Of a stretch of 64,000 nucleotides of DNA, positions 20,358 through 29,929 are shown one piece after another; positions within the stretch are counted from its first letter, which is position 1; the number at the start of each line of letters is the position of its first letter. This DNA comes from Thermococcaceae archaeon. Its GTDB lineage: Archaea > Methanobacteriota_B > Thermococci > Thermococcales > Thermococcaceae. Location of the stretch: the NCBI GenBank assembly GCA_030156945.1, contig JASGLT010000007.1:1-64000 (forward strand), in the 5' to 3' direction. Below the pieces are notes generated by a model. It saw nothing but the letters and a program-made list of their open reading frames with translations. It was not told where the DNA came from and ran no database searches. The position numbers and the translations under genes were made by a program.

Positions 20358-21120
20358 GCTTAACGGTTTTACCTTCCAGGGCGTTTTTAAGGTCAAATAT
20401 CTTCAGCATGGCCTCGAAACGAGCGTTTGGGTCATTTATTTTCTCAGCCATGAGAAGTGCAGCGTTAACGAGCTCCTTTGCAGTTTCAGGATCGTGGCGA
20501 GTTGAGTGCTCCGCCATGTAGTACAGGGCAAGGGCTTTGTGGAAGGGGTTCTTTATGTGCTTCAGCACAGCCTTTGCCCTCTCATGGTCACCGGCCTTAT
20601 AGAAGAGCTCAGCTATCCTCACCAAAACAGAATCCAGCTTGTCTATATCTCTCACAAGCCTGAGAGCTCCCGCAGCTTTGTCAATTAGCCCCCTCTCAAC
20701 GAGATTTCTAACGATTTCCGTCAGGACGTCATCCTGATTCATGGCAAGGTTCAGGGCGCTCTTCAGGGTTAAATCCCCACTGAACTCATCGCCCAGGTGG
20801 TAGAATATGACGCTCATGTCGGCGAGAAGAATGGCCCTGTACCTTGGACTTTTCACATTATTCACGATAAGCCCAATCGAAGTTAAAAGGGGGATTACAC
20901 GGGAAGGAGACTCTTCTCCCCTCTCAACCCTCCTAAGGATTTCCCAGAGAACGAGTCTTAAAGCCACGAACAGGTTTACGTCTTTTTTGAGCCTCCTTGC
21001 CTCTAAAACGGCGGTTTCAAAGTCCCTTACCTCAGCGTAATCCTCAACCTTCTCCAGGATCTCAAGTTCGGAACCTTCCTCCCCCGAGTCCGTTTTAAAA
21101 AGCTCGTCAAGCTTGCCCAT
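20284..21120 (-). CDS. TPR-like helical repeat protein
   Basis: A 278-residue, almost wholly helical protein built of about 34-residue repeats of TPR type. The clearest are around RVIPLLTSIGLIVNNV, YKAGDHERAKAVLKHIKNP (about 187-205) and HKALALYYMAEHS (about 206-218). Such proteins are scaffolds for protein contacts; the partner is unknown. The frame opens at 21192, but the ATG at 21120 follows a purine-rich site (GGAGAAGGGAGGGGCGA) and overlaps the CYTH gene end by 14 bases. It is the last gene of the archaemetzincin operon. The 74-base overlap with the convergent ATPase gene is long for this genome. Confidence 0.75.
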   Translation of the reverse strand: MGKLDELFKTDSGEEGSELEILEKVEDYAEVRDFETAVLEARRLKKDVNLFVALRLVLWEILRRVERGEESPSRVIPLLTSIGLIVNNVKSPRYRAILLADMSVIFYHLGDEFSGDLTLKSALNLAMNQDDVLTEIVRNLVERGLIDKAAGALRLVRDIDKLDSVLVRIAELFYKAGDHERAKAVLKHIKNPFHKALALYYMAEHSTRHDPETAKELVNAALLMAEKINDPNARFEAMLKIFDLKNALEGKTVKLTDLLSRREPPGEGLRGPSPDPSS

Positions 21121-21658
21121 TCGCCCCTCCCTTCTCCAGTAGCAGTTCAAGATAGGAGCGTCTCTCAAACCTTCTGACGCCGAGGGACTCAAGAATACCT
21201 TTTAGCTTCTCAACAGCACCCGGAATGGATTCCTCGTCCTCAACAAGGGTTTCTATTTCCACGAACTTCCCCAGCCCCTCGATTTCGTCCAGCGTTATAA
21301 CAACACCCTTCTCGACGTAGTACTTCTCCCGGACTTTGTGGACGGTAAGAACCTCCACGAATCCAAGTTTCTCAAGAATCCGTGAGTGCTCGTCAGGATC
21401 CGTTAGCTGTACCTCCACCTCTTCCCTCGTCTTGGAGCTTCCATCCATCTTCGGCCCTTTGTAAGTTAGAAAAGCCTCGAAGTGTCCGTTGAACTTCCTA
21501 AGCCGTATCCTCAAAGCCTCGTCCGTTTTTGAAAAATCCCTGCATGGATGCTGATAGTAAGTGTCCTCATGGTACTCCCTTCTAATTAGGGAAAACTTTT
21601 CCCTCACCCTTTCAAAGATTTCTTCGTCAGCGTAGCCCTTGAGCTCCACCTCAATCAC
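21107..21658 (-). CDS. CYTH domain protein (CyaB/thiamine triphosphatase-like)
   Basis: A 183-residue enzyme of the CYTH superfamily, a tunnel-fold group acting on triphosphates (class IV adenylate cyclase, thiamine triphosphatase). The defining ExExK is at residues 3-7 (EVELK), followed by basic and acidic tunnel residues (RIRLRKF, YKGPK, REEVEV, LDEIEGLGKFVEIE). The start is a GTG at 21658, which overlaps the archaemetzincin stop; the upstream part of the frame from 21697 is the archaemetzincin gene in another frame. The natural substrate of the archaeal enzymes is not settled. Confidence 0.9.
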   Translation of the reverse strand: MIEVELKGYADEEIFERVREKFSLIRREYHEDTYYQHPCRDFSKTDEALRIRLRKFNGHFEAFLTYKGPKMDGSSKTREEVEVQLTDPDEHSRILEKLGFVEVLTVHKVREKYYVEKGVVITLDEIEGLGKFVEIETLVEDEESIPGAVEKLKGILESLGVRRFERRSYLELLLEKGGANGQA

Positions 21659-22209
21659 CCAACCACCCCCAGATTTTCTTCCAGCTTTCTCCTGCATTCA
21701 GGACAGTAGTAGGGGCTCTTTAGGTCGGTGTCGAGAATCGAGTTTGAAAAATGCATGACACACCTAACGTTAGGGCAATGGGAAAGACCGAAAACATGAC
21801 CAAGCTCATGCATTGCCTCCTTTACCGCACGGAGGCCCAGGAGCTCCGGGTTTGGTAATCCGCCGTAGAATTCAGGTCTCAGTCGATAAAGTGAAATTAT
21901 GGCTGCCCCGAGTCCTCTGTGCGCCAGCCCAAAGATGAAGTTCAGCCCCTCCTCGTAGAGATCAAGGGAGGTAACCCCGAGTACTGCCCTAGCCCCCCTC
22001 TTCTTTCTGACCTCAGACAGAAGGGTTAGAAAGCCCCTCCCAAGAAACTGGTCCCTTAGGGGGTTGTAAGTGTCTCTAAAAGCATCCTCGGGTAACGGCT
22101 CACCAATTTTTGCCCTCAGCCCAAGCCCGGAGTAGTAGTCGTCCACGAATTTACGGATGAGTTCCAAAATCTCCCAATCTATTGTGCCTACGGGGACGAT
22201 GAGAATCAT
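21655..22209 (-). CDS. amzA: Archaemetzincin (zinc metalloprotease)
   Basis: A 184-residue metzincin protease. The zinc site HELGHVFGLSH is at residues 134-144, followed by the family's structural cysteines C145, C150, C169 and C172 (CPNVRC...YYCPEC), which bind a second zinc. The conserved Met of the met-turn is in VMHFSNS. Physiological substrates are unknown. Length is standard. The gene overlaps a 44-codon ORF upstream and the CYTH gene downstream by 4 bases each, so it is inside a tightly packed operon. Confidence 0.95.
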   Translation of the reverse strand: MILIVPVGTIDWEILELIRKFVDDYYSGLGLRAKIGEPLPEDAFRDTYNPLRDQFLGRGFLTLLSEVRKKRGARAVLGVTSLDLYEEGLNFIFGLAHRGLGAAIISLYRLRPEFYGGLPNPELLGLRAVKEAMHELGHVFGLSHCPNVRCVMHFSNSILDTDLKSPYYCPECRRKLEENLGVVG

Positions 22210-22340
22210 CCGAAGCCCTCCCCCGAGAGTATTTCCACCTCCTCAAGGAGGGGCTCTTCACCGGGTATGCAACGGGAACTCCAAACTCCCGCATATTTCC
22301 CGTTTATCTGGGCGAGGAGAGAGCTTCCTTTGATGTCCAC
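22206..22340 (-). CDS. Small protein (44 aa) in front of archaemetzincin
   Basis: An ORF of 44 codons from a GTG at 22340 to a TGA that overlaps the archaemetzincin ATG (GGATGATT). GGTG lies 7 bases before the GTG, and a minus-strand TATA-like element (CTTTATTT, about 22374-22382) sits at the right distance for a short leader. Third codon positions are mostly G or C, as in the neighbours. The product begins VDIKGSSLLAQINGKYAGVW and has an acidic end (EEPLLEEVEIL). The frame is open further upstream (reading YSYWCWF before the GTG) without an ATG, so the start is uncertain. No family recognised. Confidence 0.55.
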   Translation of the reverse strand: MDIKGSSLLAQINGKYAGVWSSRCIPGEEPLLEEVEILSGEGFG

Positions 22341-22396
22341 GAACCAGCACCAATAAGAATAGGGGAGTGGAAGAAATAAAGCTTTCGTGAAAAGGC

Positions 22397-23434
22397 TCAG
22401 GGAGTCAGATCCATTGGCCTGAGCTCTTCGAGAAGGTGCTTTGCGAGCTTTATTGTGAGGTCTATATCCCTCAGATCGGCTGTTTCTACCTGACTGTGCA
22501 TGTAGCGTATTGGAACGCTCAGAACTGCCGTGGCAACACCCTCCCTGTTGATCTGCATGATGTTGGCGTCCGTCCCCGTCGGCCTTGGACTGGCCTCAAC
22601 CTGGAGGGGTATCTCGTACTTCTTTGCGACTTCATCGGCAAAGGCGCGGACTTTTGGGTTTATGTTGGGTCCAACGTCCATAACCGGTCCCCCGCCGAGC
22701 TTGGGAACTATTTTGCCCTTGTCCCCAACCTGCTTGGCAAATGTTACGTCCATAGCTATTCCAATCTCAGGGTCGATGGCGTAAGAAGCGACTCGCGCTC
22801 CCCTCAATCCGACCTCTTCCTGCACGGAGGCCACGAAGTATATATCCGCTTCGTGGTTTTCAATGGCTTTCGCCGCCTCTATCATTGTGTAGAGGCAGAC
22901 CCTGTCGTCGAGGTAGGGGGTGGCTATCCTGTTCTCGTTGAGCCTGGTGAAAGCCGGGGCGAACTCTCCAATGGTTCCCACGCGGAAGCCCATCTCCTCG
23001 GCCTCCTCCTTGCTGTCGGCCCCGACATCGACCACCACAGTGTCCCAGTCCGCTGCTTTCTTCCTGTCCTCGGGCTTCTGGAGATGTGGAGGGATGTGGC
23101 CGACAATGCCGTAGCGCTCGCCCTTCTCGGTGAAGAACCTTATCCTCTGGGCCACGAGAGTTCTCGGGTCAACGCCGCCCACAGGAACCACGTGGAGGTA
23201 GCCCTCCTTGTCTATGTGGTTGACCATAACCCCTATCTTGTCCATGTGCGCCGCTATCATCACCTTCGGACCGTTGCCCTTCTTGTGGGCTATCACGTTC
23301 CCCAGCTTGTCAACCTTTATCTCATCCACGACTGGCTTCAGCTCCTCGATGACGACGTCCCTTATCCCCATGAACTCGTATCCAGAAACGCCCGGAGCTT
23401 CAACAACTTTCTTCAGCAGCTCTATGTCAACCAT
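22397..23434 (-). CDS. M42-family aminopeptidase (TET type)
   Basis: A 345-residue cytosolic metallo-aminopeptidase of family M42, whose Pyrococcus relatives form dodecameric tetrahedral (TET) particles that trim peptides. Metal ligands and catalytic residues are visible: His63 and Asp65 (AAHMDKIG), Asp176 (YLDDRV), catalytic Glu206 with Glu207 (QEEVGLRG), Asp229 (AMDVTF) and His313 (YMHSQVE). The pattern [14 protein letters not shown] is typical of the Thermococcales members. Which of the TET1-3 specificities applies cannot be told from motifs alone. Monocistronic. Confidence 0.93.
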   Translation of the reverse strand: MVDIELLKKVVEAPGVSGYEFMGIRDVVIEELKPVVDEIKVDKLGNVIAHKKGNGPKVMIAAHMDKIGVMVNHIDKEGYLHVVPVGGVDPRTLVAQRIRFFTEKGERYGIVGHIPPHLQKPEDRKKAADWDTVVVDVGADSKEEAEEMGFRVGTIGEFAPAFTRLNENRIATPYLDDRVCLYTMIEAAKAIENHEADIYFVASVQEEVGLRGARVASYAIDPEIGIAMDVTFAKQVGDKGKIVPKLGGGPVMDVGPNINPKVRAFADEVAKKYEIPLQVEASPRPTGTDANIMQINREGVATAVLSVPIRYMHSQVETADLRDIDLTIKLAKHLLEELRPMDLTP

Positions 23435-23504
23435 TCCAATCGCCTCCTTTTAGATACACGTCTTAATGCTCTAACACCAGTAGTTATTTAAAGTTTGCGA
23501 AACT

Positions 23505-25091
23505 TCAGCCCAATAACACCTGTAGATATGCCTCCTCCCCCGGTTCAAGGCGCTCTATCTCCCACACTACCCTTGAATCCTCTATTTTTGCGCTTCCCTT
23601 GGTGCTCCTGACTTCCAGGGCCGTAATCGGCTTCTCAAGCCTGAAGTTTTCGAGGGGCCTCAACCTCGGGGCCTTCACCTTTATGAAATGGTGCCTTCCG
23701 AGGCTCTCCTCCTGAATCTTGGGCATGAAAAATGCCGGATATAGCGTTGCTCCAAAAACTCCCAATCCCAAAAGTATTATGGCCAGAAGTGTTCTTGACC
23801 CCTCCTCCACGGGGGGCTGGACTGGAGTAGTGCTGGTTGGCGAGTGAGTGGTGGTCGTGCTCTGCGTGTGAGTTGGTGTTGGTGTGGGGGTCTCAGGAGG
23901 TGTGACGGTGAACTCCATTTCCGTGCCAAGGAAATTCTCGCTCTCGGCCGATATAAAGAGGGTCCCGTATCCCACGGATTTTAGGTCAACAACCGCTATC
24001 CCGCTGGAATTCGTGAGGGCGTATGCTGTGCCACGTGGGCCTGAGACTGAGAGGGTTATCCCTTCAACCGGCTGATTGTTGGCCCTAACACGAACTATGA
24101 GCTTATCCCCCTTCTGGGCAACGTCGAGGGTAAGCTGGCTGACTGCTACGCTCTCGCTAACTATCCTTCCATCAAGGTCGAGAACCACGTTGTAGATCCC
24201 GGGAGTCTTTGCGGAGTACGTTACCGTTCCTCCCTCCGAGGTCAGAAACTCGACGCCGTTTATGTAAACCTTGATTCCTTCAACACCCCTGCCATCTGGC
24301 CCGTAAACAAAAACATTTATGAATCCGTTCTTGAAATCCACCGTGTAGCTTAAGTTTCTCCTGTACACCTCGAAGGAGGCGGAAGTTTCCCGATAAACTC
24401 TGTTCAGATATGCCCAGAACAAGATGGTGTAATTGCCCACTTCTGGCTTTTTGAGGAGCAGCTCCTTCTTCCACATCCCCCCCGGCCTAACAAAATCCAC
24501 GAGGGTTACGTTCTCCAAGGGAGTCCCGTTGTAAAACAAGATGTACCCTATCCTACCGCTTATAAGGGTGTTTGACTTGGAGGTTATTTTAAGTACAACC
24601 CCCACGTCGCTTCCGTAAACGTATTTTTTGTCCGCACTTACTTCGAGCTTAAAGTCTATTACCGGCTTCACTATGACCACGATGGGAACCTCGGAGTAAA
24701 AATCGCCCGCCTTCGCAACAAGCCTCAGAGTGTAGTTCCCGGGAGATGGATTGAGAACGGTAACGGTTATTGTACCCTCAACGCTTTCCCCGGGAGCAAG
24801 CACCTTCCTTATGGCGGTTATCCCGTACTGAAAAGCGTCAGAAGGGCCCGTGACATACACCACGATGTTTTCAAGGGAAGAGCTTCCCACGTTAGTTATG
24901 TTGTATTGAATCGCTATCACGTCGCCCGGTTCAACGTAGAAAGTATCTTTCAGCGGCTGGATGGTTAGGAGAACTTCAGAATTCGAGGATGTGCCGTTTG
25001 CAGGCTGTAAAGATGGGTTCTCCGATCGCACAGGAGACAACAAAACGCTCACCAGGAGCAGTAGTAGTACTAAAAGGCCCTTACGCTTCAT
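23505..25091 (-). CDS. Secreted, C-terminally anchored protein with CARDB-like domains
   Basis: A 528-residue surface protein. An N-terminal signal peptide (KRKGLLVLLLLLVSVLLS, residues 2-19) is followed by beta-rich Ig/CARDB-like domains (about 40-145, 150-245, 250-395). A Thr/Pro-rich, probably O-glycosylated linker lies near 398-425. A membrane helix (about 433-455) is followed by a cytoplasmic tail of about 70 residues that is itself beta-rich (LGRHHFIKVKAPRL). The layout fits an S-layer-associated or adhesin-like protein. It overlaps the end of hjc by 11 bases, so the two are co-transcribed although they seem unrelated in function. Confidence 0.75.
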   Translation of the reverse strand: MKRKGLLVLLLLLVSVLLSPVRSENPSLQPANGTSSNSEVLLTIQPLKDTFYVEPGDVIAIQYNITNVGSSSLENIVVYVTGPSDAFQYGITAIRKVLAPGESVEGTITVTVLNPSPGNYTLRLVAKAGDFYSEVPIVVIVKPVIDFKLEVSADKKYVYGSDVGVVLKITSKSNTLISGRIGYILFYNGTPLENVTLVDFVRPGGMWKKELLLKKPEVGNYTILFWAYLNRVYRETSASFEVYRRNLSYTVDFKNGFINVFVYGPDGRGVEGIKVYINGVEFLTSEGGTVTYSAKTPGIYNVVLDLDGRIVSESVAVSQLTLDVAQKGDKLIVRVRANNQPVEGITLSVSGPRGTAYALTNSSGIAVVDLKSVGYGTLFISAESENFLGTEMEFTVTPPETPTPTPTHTQSTTTTHSPTSTTPVQPPVEEGSRTLLAIILLGLGVFGATLYPAFFMPKIQEESLGRHHFIKVKAPRLRPLENFRLEKPITALEVRSTKGSAKIEDSRVVWEIERLEPGEEAYLQVLLG

Positions 25092-25482
25092 GATCGATCA
25101 CCTCTTCGAGGGACTTCTGCCTTCCCGTGATTTCATCAAACGTCAGATACTTTGAGTTTTGAATGCTTATCTTATAGTTTTTACTCCCCTTCTTCAGATC
25201 TTCGGGTCTGAAAAAGTACCAGCCCCTGTTAACGAACTTCACGGCTATTAGGGGGACGCCTCCAAAGCGCTCTGCAAATGATAGGAGCTTCCTGTAGTCC
25301 TCTTCCCGGATGTAGATTGCCTCGCTATGGGTGCTCTTAACCTCTATGCAGAGGTACCTCCTCCCGTTACCAGCTATTATGTCCACCTTCTTGCTCCCGG
25401 CTGAGCGCACAACGGCGAATCCCGCCTCTTCCAGCATCTTTATGAGCTCCCTCTCAGCACTCGCACCCCTTCGATACCTCAT
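25081..25482 (-). CDS. hjc: Holliday junction resolvase Hjc
   Basis: A 133-residue structure-specific endonuclease that cuts four-way junctions during recombination. The nuclease-fold catalytic residues are present: Glu10 (SAERE), Asp34 (KKVDIIA) and Glu47-x-Lys49 (IEVKS). The basic N-terminus MRYRRG contributes to junction binding. It is divergent from the gamma carbonic anhydrase gene, and the shared upstream region of about 70 bases carries a plus-strand TATA box (GGTTTATAAG). Confidence 0.95.
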   Translation of the reverse strand: MRYRRGASAERELIKMLEEAGFAVVRSAGSKKVDIIAGNGRRYLCIEVKSTHSEAIYIREEDYRKLLSFAERFGGVPLIAVKFVNRGWYFFRPEDLKKGSKNYKISIQNSKYLTFDEITGRQKSLEEVIDHEA

Positions 25483-25552
25483 GGTTTTCCCCTCTGAATC
25501 TTTTCCGGTTAGGTTTATAAGTCATCCCAAAGAGGAAAAAGTGGTGGTTAAG

Positions 25553-26077
25553 ATGGCGGTTTACGAACTCAACGGAAAAAGACCAATAATCCACGAGACT
25601 GCTTTCATTGATGAGAGTGCCTCGATAATAGGAGACGTTGTGCTTGAGGAGAAGACGAGCGTCTGGCCTTCGGCGGTTCTCAGGGGTGATGTGGAGCAGA
25701 TTTACGTTGGCTGCTGCTCCAACATCCAGGACAACGTCAGCATACACACTTCCCACGGTCAGCCCACGAAAATAGGAAAGTACGTCACGATAGGCCACAA
25801 CGCCGTTGTGCACGGGGCCGAGATAGGGGACTACACCATAATCGGGATGGGTGCCATAATCCTCGACGGTGCGAAGATCGGAAAGCACGTCATCATAGGA
25901 GCGGGGGCACTAGTACCGCCGGGCAAGGAAATTCCGGACTACAGCCTCGTCGTTGGAGTTCCAGGAAAGGTTGTCAGGCAGCTCAGCGAAGAGGAAATAG
26001 AGTGGACGAGGAAGAACGCCGAGATTTATATGAAGCTCGCCGAGATGCACCTAAAGAGCAGAAAGCCCGTTAAGTGA
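25553..26077 (+). CDS. Gamma-class carbonic anhydrase-like hexapeptide protein
   Basis: A 174-residue left-handed beta-helix protein of the gamma carbonic anhydrase group, close in pattern to Pyrococcus horikoshii PH1591. The three zinc histidines are His65 or His68 (SIHTSHG), His82 and His87 (GHNAVVHG), and Arg44/Asp46 (LRGDVEQ) match the conserved pair. The acidic loop with the proton-shuttle glutamates of the Methanosarcina enzyme is absent, as in most such proteins, so CO2 hydration activity is not assured. The ATG at 25553 follows GGTGGTTAAG; the TATA box is at about 25512-25520. Confidence 0.9.
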   Translation: MAVYELNGKRPIIHETAFIDESASIIGDVVLEEKTSVWPSAVLRGDVEQIYVGCCSNIQDNVSIHTSHGQPTKIGKYVTIGHNAVVHGAEIGDYTIIGMGAIILDGAKIGKHVIIGAGALVPPGKEIPDYSLVVGVPGKVVRQLSEEEIEWTRKNAEIYMKLAEMHLKSRKPVK

Positions 26078-26083
26078 TGTTCA

Positions 26084-26878
26084 ATGATAGCCCGTCTCAT
26101 CTCCCATGTTCCCTCAATTTTATTTGAGCCCGTGTACAGGTTCTATGAGGACTACCTCCTCGAAAAGGTTAAAGGCGGGAAAATACCAAGACACGTGGCC
26201 ATAATTATGGACGGCAACAGAAGGTGGGCCAGAAAGCTTGAAAAGCCCCCCTGGTACGGCCACCTCTTCGGCTCCCGAAAGCTTGAGGAAATCCTGGAGT
26301 GGTGCAGGGAGCTGGGGATAAGAACGCTTACTGTTTACGCATTTTCCACCGAGAACTTCAATCGTTCTCCAGAGGAGGTAAAAGCACTCATGAACCTGTT
26401 TGAGGAGAAGTTCAGGGAACTGGTGGAGGACGAGAGGGTGCACCGATACGGAATCAGGGTAAACGTCCTCGGAAGGAAGGAGCTCCTGCCCGAGAACGTC
26501 AGGAGAGCGGCTGAAGAGGCTGAAAAGGCAACGAAAAAGTACTCTAACTACAACCTCAACATAGCCCTTGCCTACGGAGGAAGGAGCGAGATAACCGACG
26601 CCGTCAGGGATATAGTTAGAGATGCCCTCGAGGGAAAGCTCAGCCCCGAGGAAATAGACGAGGACCTCATAAAGCGCTACCTCTACTATCCCAACATGCC
26701 AGATCCCGACATAGTCATAAGGACTGGGGGGGAAGTGAGAATAAGCAACTTCCTCCTCTACCAGATTGCCTACAGCGAGCTCTTCTTCGTGGACGTATAT
26801 TTCCCCGAGTTCAGGAAGATAGACTTCCTAAGGATAATAAGGGAGTACCAGAAGAGGGAACGTCGCTTTGGTAGGTAA
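26084..26878 (+). CDS. uppS: cis-Prenyltransferase (UppS/dehydrodolichyl diphosphate synthase type)
   Basis: A 264-residue enzyme that extends short isoprenyl diphosphates with Z double bonds to make the long lipid carrier for glycosylation. Family motifs: HVAIIMDGNRRWA with catalytic Asp43, YAFSTENFNR, NIALAYGGR, and the C-terminal PDPDIVIRTGGEVRISNFL and SELFF. The carrier would be used by GT-C enzymes such as the one at 31499 and recycled by the UppP-like protein at 12353. It follows the carbonic anhydrase-like gene by 6 bases with GTGATG before the start, so the two form an operon. Confidence 0.95.
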   Translation: MIARLISHVPSILFEPVYRFYEDYLLEKVKGGKIPRHVAIIMDGNRRWARKLEKPPWYGHLFGSRKLEEILEWCRELGIRTLTVYAFSTENFNRSPEEVKALMNLFEEKFRELVEDERVHRYGIRVNVLGRKELLPENVRRAAEEAEKATKKYSNYNLNIALAYGGRSEITDAVRDIVRDALEGKLSPEEIDEDLIKRYLYYPNMPDPDIVIRTGGEVRISNFLLYQIAYSELFFVDVYFPEFRKIDFLRIIREYQKRERRFGR

Positions 26879-26969
26879 ATGTAGCTTTTTTCGGCCTTTG
26901 AAACCCTTTTTAAACTTTTCCGCTAAAACTTATTAACCTTCCCTCCCATTTTCCCAGCGGGGTGTAGGA

Positions 26970-27656
26970 ATGCAGTATTCGGAGCTTCCACCGAGGATGA
27001 AGAAGGTGTATTCTCAGGTGAGATACCTGGACGACTACCACTGGGAAATCCAGGGGGAGAGAATACTTGGGATCCACAAAAAAAGCAACATTAAGGTGGT
27101 CATAGACGTTGCAAACGACAGAGAGCACGCAGAGAAGCTTGCCGAGGAAAAGTCCGGGGATGGAATAAGGATAATCGCAATACCCGATAAGGGCGTCTTC
27201 TTCATAAAGAACGGCGCGTTCATACTGACCTACCGCTACCTAAAGGCCACGCTGGTCGACGTCAACGACCACATAGTTTGGAGCGGCTTCAAAGTGATTC
27301 CCAGCGAAGAAGGACTCGTGCAGGAAGACTTCTACGAATACCTGGGAGCGGCCCTCATAAACCACATAAAGGAGAACATGCTAGCGGGCCAGGACTACGT
27401 CTTCTGGCAGTTTTATAAGTGTGAGAAGTGCGGAAAGTACGTCGATATAGAAAACCTCGAATCTCACCTGGCAGAACACGGCATAAAGCAACACGAAAGA
27501 GGGGAAGAAAGGTACGAAGTGTTCGAGATAAACTTCAGGGACGGCAAGGTCTACGACAAATACGGGGAGAAAGTTGAAGAAAAGAGCTTCAGCGACGAGG
27601 CCAAGGAGTTCATAAAAGAGGTTTTATCAGGGGGACAGTACGAAGGCGGGTCATGA
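26970..27656 (+). CDS. TBP-interacting protein TIP26-like
   Basis: A 228-residue protein whose sequence pattern matches the Thermococcus kodakarensis TATA-binding-protein-interacting protein TIP26, which binds TBP and hinders its DNA binding. The N-terminal 145 residues form an alpha/beta domain ([37 protein letters not shown]). A CxxC...HxxxH site (C151, C154, H166, H170) suggests a bound zinc. The remainder is charged. This family is restricted to Thermococcales as far as I know. A short leader follows an AT-rich element near 26925-26935. The gene stands alone. Confidence 0.75.
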   Translation: MQYSELPPRMKKVYSQVRYLDDYHWEIQGERILGIHKKSNIKVVIDVANDREHAEKLAEEKSGDGIRIIAIPDKGVFFIKNGAFILTYRYLKATLVDVNDHIVWSGFKVIPSEEGLVQEDFYEYLGAALINHIKENMLAGQDYVFWQFYKCEKCGKYVDIENLESHLAEHGIKQHERGEERYEVFEINFRDGKVYDKYGEKVEEKSFSDEAKEFIKEVLSGGQYEGGS

Positions 27657-27930
27657 GGAGAGGCATAAGCGCTTTCCCCTCGGCGGCCCGACGCTTCCTT
27701 GACCTTCCCCGGAAACCACTCCCAAATTGGCAGGCCCTTTCAACTTTTTGCATCCCTTGGTAGGGAATTGGGATGCCTCCATCATTCAGCGATTACCCCA
27801 TCATGGCCACTTCTAAAGCAGGGAGATAGGGCATGAAACGCTCCCTCTAAATCAAAACCGCTCGAAAAACTTTGTTTAAGAGATATGACACCTTTAAAGC
27901 CGGAAAAGGGAAAAAGACCAAGTTCAGTCC
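27657..27930. other. Convergent intergenic stretch with a hairpin, no gene seen
   Basis: About 270 bases between TIP26 and the convergent ThrRS gene, long for this genome. No ORF of convincing codon use was found on either strand. GCATCCC (27750-27756) and GGGATGC (27770-27776) form a perfect 7-base stem with a 13-base loop that itself contains a CCC/GGG pairing. The first 100 bases are GC-rich. It may hold a small RNA or the remnant of a gene. Confidence 0.4.
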
Positions 27931-29811
27931 TCATCCCCTGAACTTCGGCCTCCTGTTGAGGAGCAGCGGCAGAGGCCTCGGCCTGTAGGGGAATCCTTCA
28001 GTCTGCTGCTTGATTTCCTTGATGAGGTCTTCGAGCTGCATCTCGACCTGCTTTCCGTCGCTCCTCCTCCTGACGGTAACTGTGTTCTGTTCCTTCTCGT
28101 TCCTTCCAACGACAATGATGTACGGAATCCACTCTTTTTCCGCCTTCCTGATCTTCTTGTTGAGCCTGTCGCCGGTATCGTCCACATCAACCCTTATCTT
28201 AGCACCCTCGAGCTTTCCAGCCACGTAGAGCGCATAATCCATTACCTCGTCGCTGACAGGGATAACGCGAACCTGTATCGGGCTGAGCCAGAGCGGGTAC
28301 ATCGGCTTGATGCCCTTCTCCTGGAGCTTGGCCTGCTTCTCGAGGATAGCATACATGACTCTCTCGATTGCTCCGCTCGGCGAGCAGTGGAGTATGAGTG
28401 GGGTTCTTTCCTTACCCTCTTCGTCGTAGTAGGTTATGCCGAAGCGCTCCGCGTTTTCAACATCGATCTGGACGGTGCTTAGAGCTGCAGCCTTGTCGAG
28501 GTTGTCAACGAAGTTGAACTCGAACTTGAGGATGAAGTAGAAGAACCTCTGGTCCCACATCTCGATGAGGACGGGCTTTCCTATTATCTTCGCCAGCTCG
28601 ACGATGAAGTCCTTGTTCTCCTCCCAGAAGTCGCGCGTGAACCTTATGGCAACCTCGTAGTCATCCGGCGTAAGTCCAACGCCCTTGAGGACCTCCATGC
28701 TGAGCTTGTACTGCTTCTTGAACTCGTCCATGGCCTGCTTGAGGTCTCTCGCTACCGTGTGCATATCCGGCATCGTGAAGGCCCTGAGCCTTCTCAGGCC
28801 TGAAAGCTCACCGCTCTTCTCCCTTCTGAAGGAGTACCTCGTCAGCTCGTACATCCTGAGCGGGAGGTTGCGGTAGCTTATCGTGGCGTCCTTCTTTATG
28901 AGGAACTGGCCGAAGCAGGCCGCGAACCTGAGGAAGAACTTCTTGTCCCCGCTCTTGACGACGTACTGCCTGGCGGGGAAGCGGTTCAGGTACTTCTCAA
29001 GGGCCGGGTGCTCGAAGTCGTACATGATCGGCGTCTCGACCTCCATGGCACCGTACTCAATGACCTTCTCGGTGACGTACTGCTCGAGGAGGCCCTTAAT
29101 GAGCCTGCCCTTTGGATAGTAGCGGAGGTTTCCGCCGTCGCTTCCAGGCTCGTAGTCCACGAGCTCCTGCTCGAGCATGAACTTGACGTGCGGCGGCTCC
29201 CTGTCAGCCACCCTGTTCTTGCTTATCTCGTAGTTCGCGAACTTCTTGAGGTTTTCATGCCCGGTGAAGTCGAACTTGTCGACCTCTATCAGCTCGCCCT
29301 CCGGCGTGAGGATGTACCAGTAGCTCTTCAGCTCCTCTTCCTTTTCGAGGGCGATGTTGCGCTCCTCCTTGCTGACGGCCTCTCCGCTCGGGACTATCGT
29401 CCTGCTGAGCTCTGCCAGCGGGTGCCCCTTGCAGCTGAGCTTGAAGGCCTTGTAGTAGCCGAAGGGGGCGCGCTTGACCTCGAAGCCTTCCTCTTTAAGT
29501 CTCTCTTCGATTCTCTGGAGAATTTTGAGGGCCACGTCTGGCTTTGCCAGCTCACTGCTGAGGTGTGCGAAGGGGTAGACGAAGATCTTATCTGCCTTAA
29601 CCTGTGATGCGACGTCTTTGATCTCCTTAACAGCCTTTTCGACAACCTCATCGGGGTTGGTCTCGTCGACCTTTTCAACGCTCATGAAAACCGCGAGAAC
29701 TTCCTCCAGCCTGCCCTTCTTCTGCTCCTCGCTTATAGGCTCTGGGTTCTTCAGGGCCTTGTCCTTGACCTCGTACTCGAGATAGTCCGAGTGTATCAGA
29801 AGCATTCTCAT
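27931..29811 (-). CDS. thrS: Threonyl-tRNA synthetase
   Basis: Charges tRNA-Thr. The 626-residue archaeal form has the D-aminoacyl-deacylase-like N-terminal editing domain (residues about 1-145, beginning [15 protein letters not shown]), which removes serine. The class II catalytic core follows (about 200-510), with motif 2 region [20 protein letters not shown] and motif 3 [17 protein letters not shown]. The anticodon-binding domain (about 515-610) ends the protein. Zinc ligand Cys is in RFAACFGQF. The first ATG at 29811 has GGTGATTAAGG before it. Monocistronic; divergent from the Csl4 operon. Confidence 0.97.
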   Translation of the reverse strand: MRMLLIHSDYLEYEVKDKALKNPEPISEEQKKGRLEEVLAVFMSVEKVDETNPDEVVEKAVKEIKDVASQVKADKIFVYPFAHLSSELAKPDVALKILQRIEERLKEEGFEVKRAPFGYYKAFKLSCKGHPLAELSRTIVPSGEAVSKEERNIALEKEEELKSYWYILTPEGELIEVDKFDFTGHENLKKFANYEISKNRVADREPPHVKFMLEQELVDYEPGSDGGNLRYYPKGRLIKGLLEQYVTEKVIEYGAMEVETPIMYDFEHPALEKYLNRFPARQYVVKSGDKKFFLRFAACFGQFLIKKDATISYRNLPLRMYELTRYSFRREKSGELSGLRRLRAFTMPDMHTVARDLKQAMDEFKKQYKLSMEVLKGVGLTPDDYEVAIRFTRDFWEENKDFIVELAKIIGKPVLIEMWDQRFFYFILKFEFNFVDNLDKAAALSTVQIDVENAERFGITYYDEEGKERTPLILHCSPSGAIERVMYAILEKQAKLQEKGIKPMYPLWLSPIQVRVIPVSDEVMDYALYVAGKLEGAKIRVDVDDTGDRLNKKIRKAEKEWIPYIIVVGRNEKEQNTVTVRRRSDGKQVEMQLEDLIKEIKQQTEGFPYRPRPLPLLLNRRPKFRG

Positions 29812-29929
29812 CCTTAATCACCCTTTTTCCTTCTGCTGAAACAACTAAAACCTTTTCCCCCATCCCTTTAAAACTCCTTGGGCCAAAGGCTTAAAAAATG
29901 CCCCCGGGAAATTTGATAGAGGTGGGAGC

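Noticed and set aside
27765-27820. A C/D box RNA on the minus strand (two ATGATGG boxes around a CTGA).
   Set aside because: There is no second D box at a suitable distance, both C-type boxes are off consensus, and the outer stem is missing.
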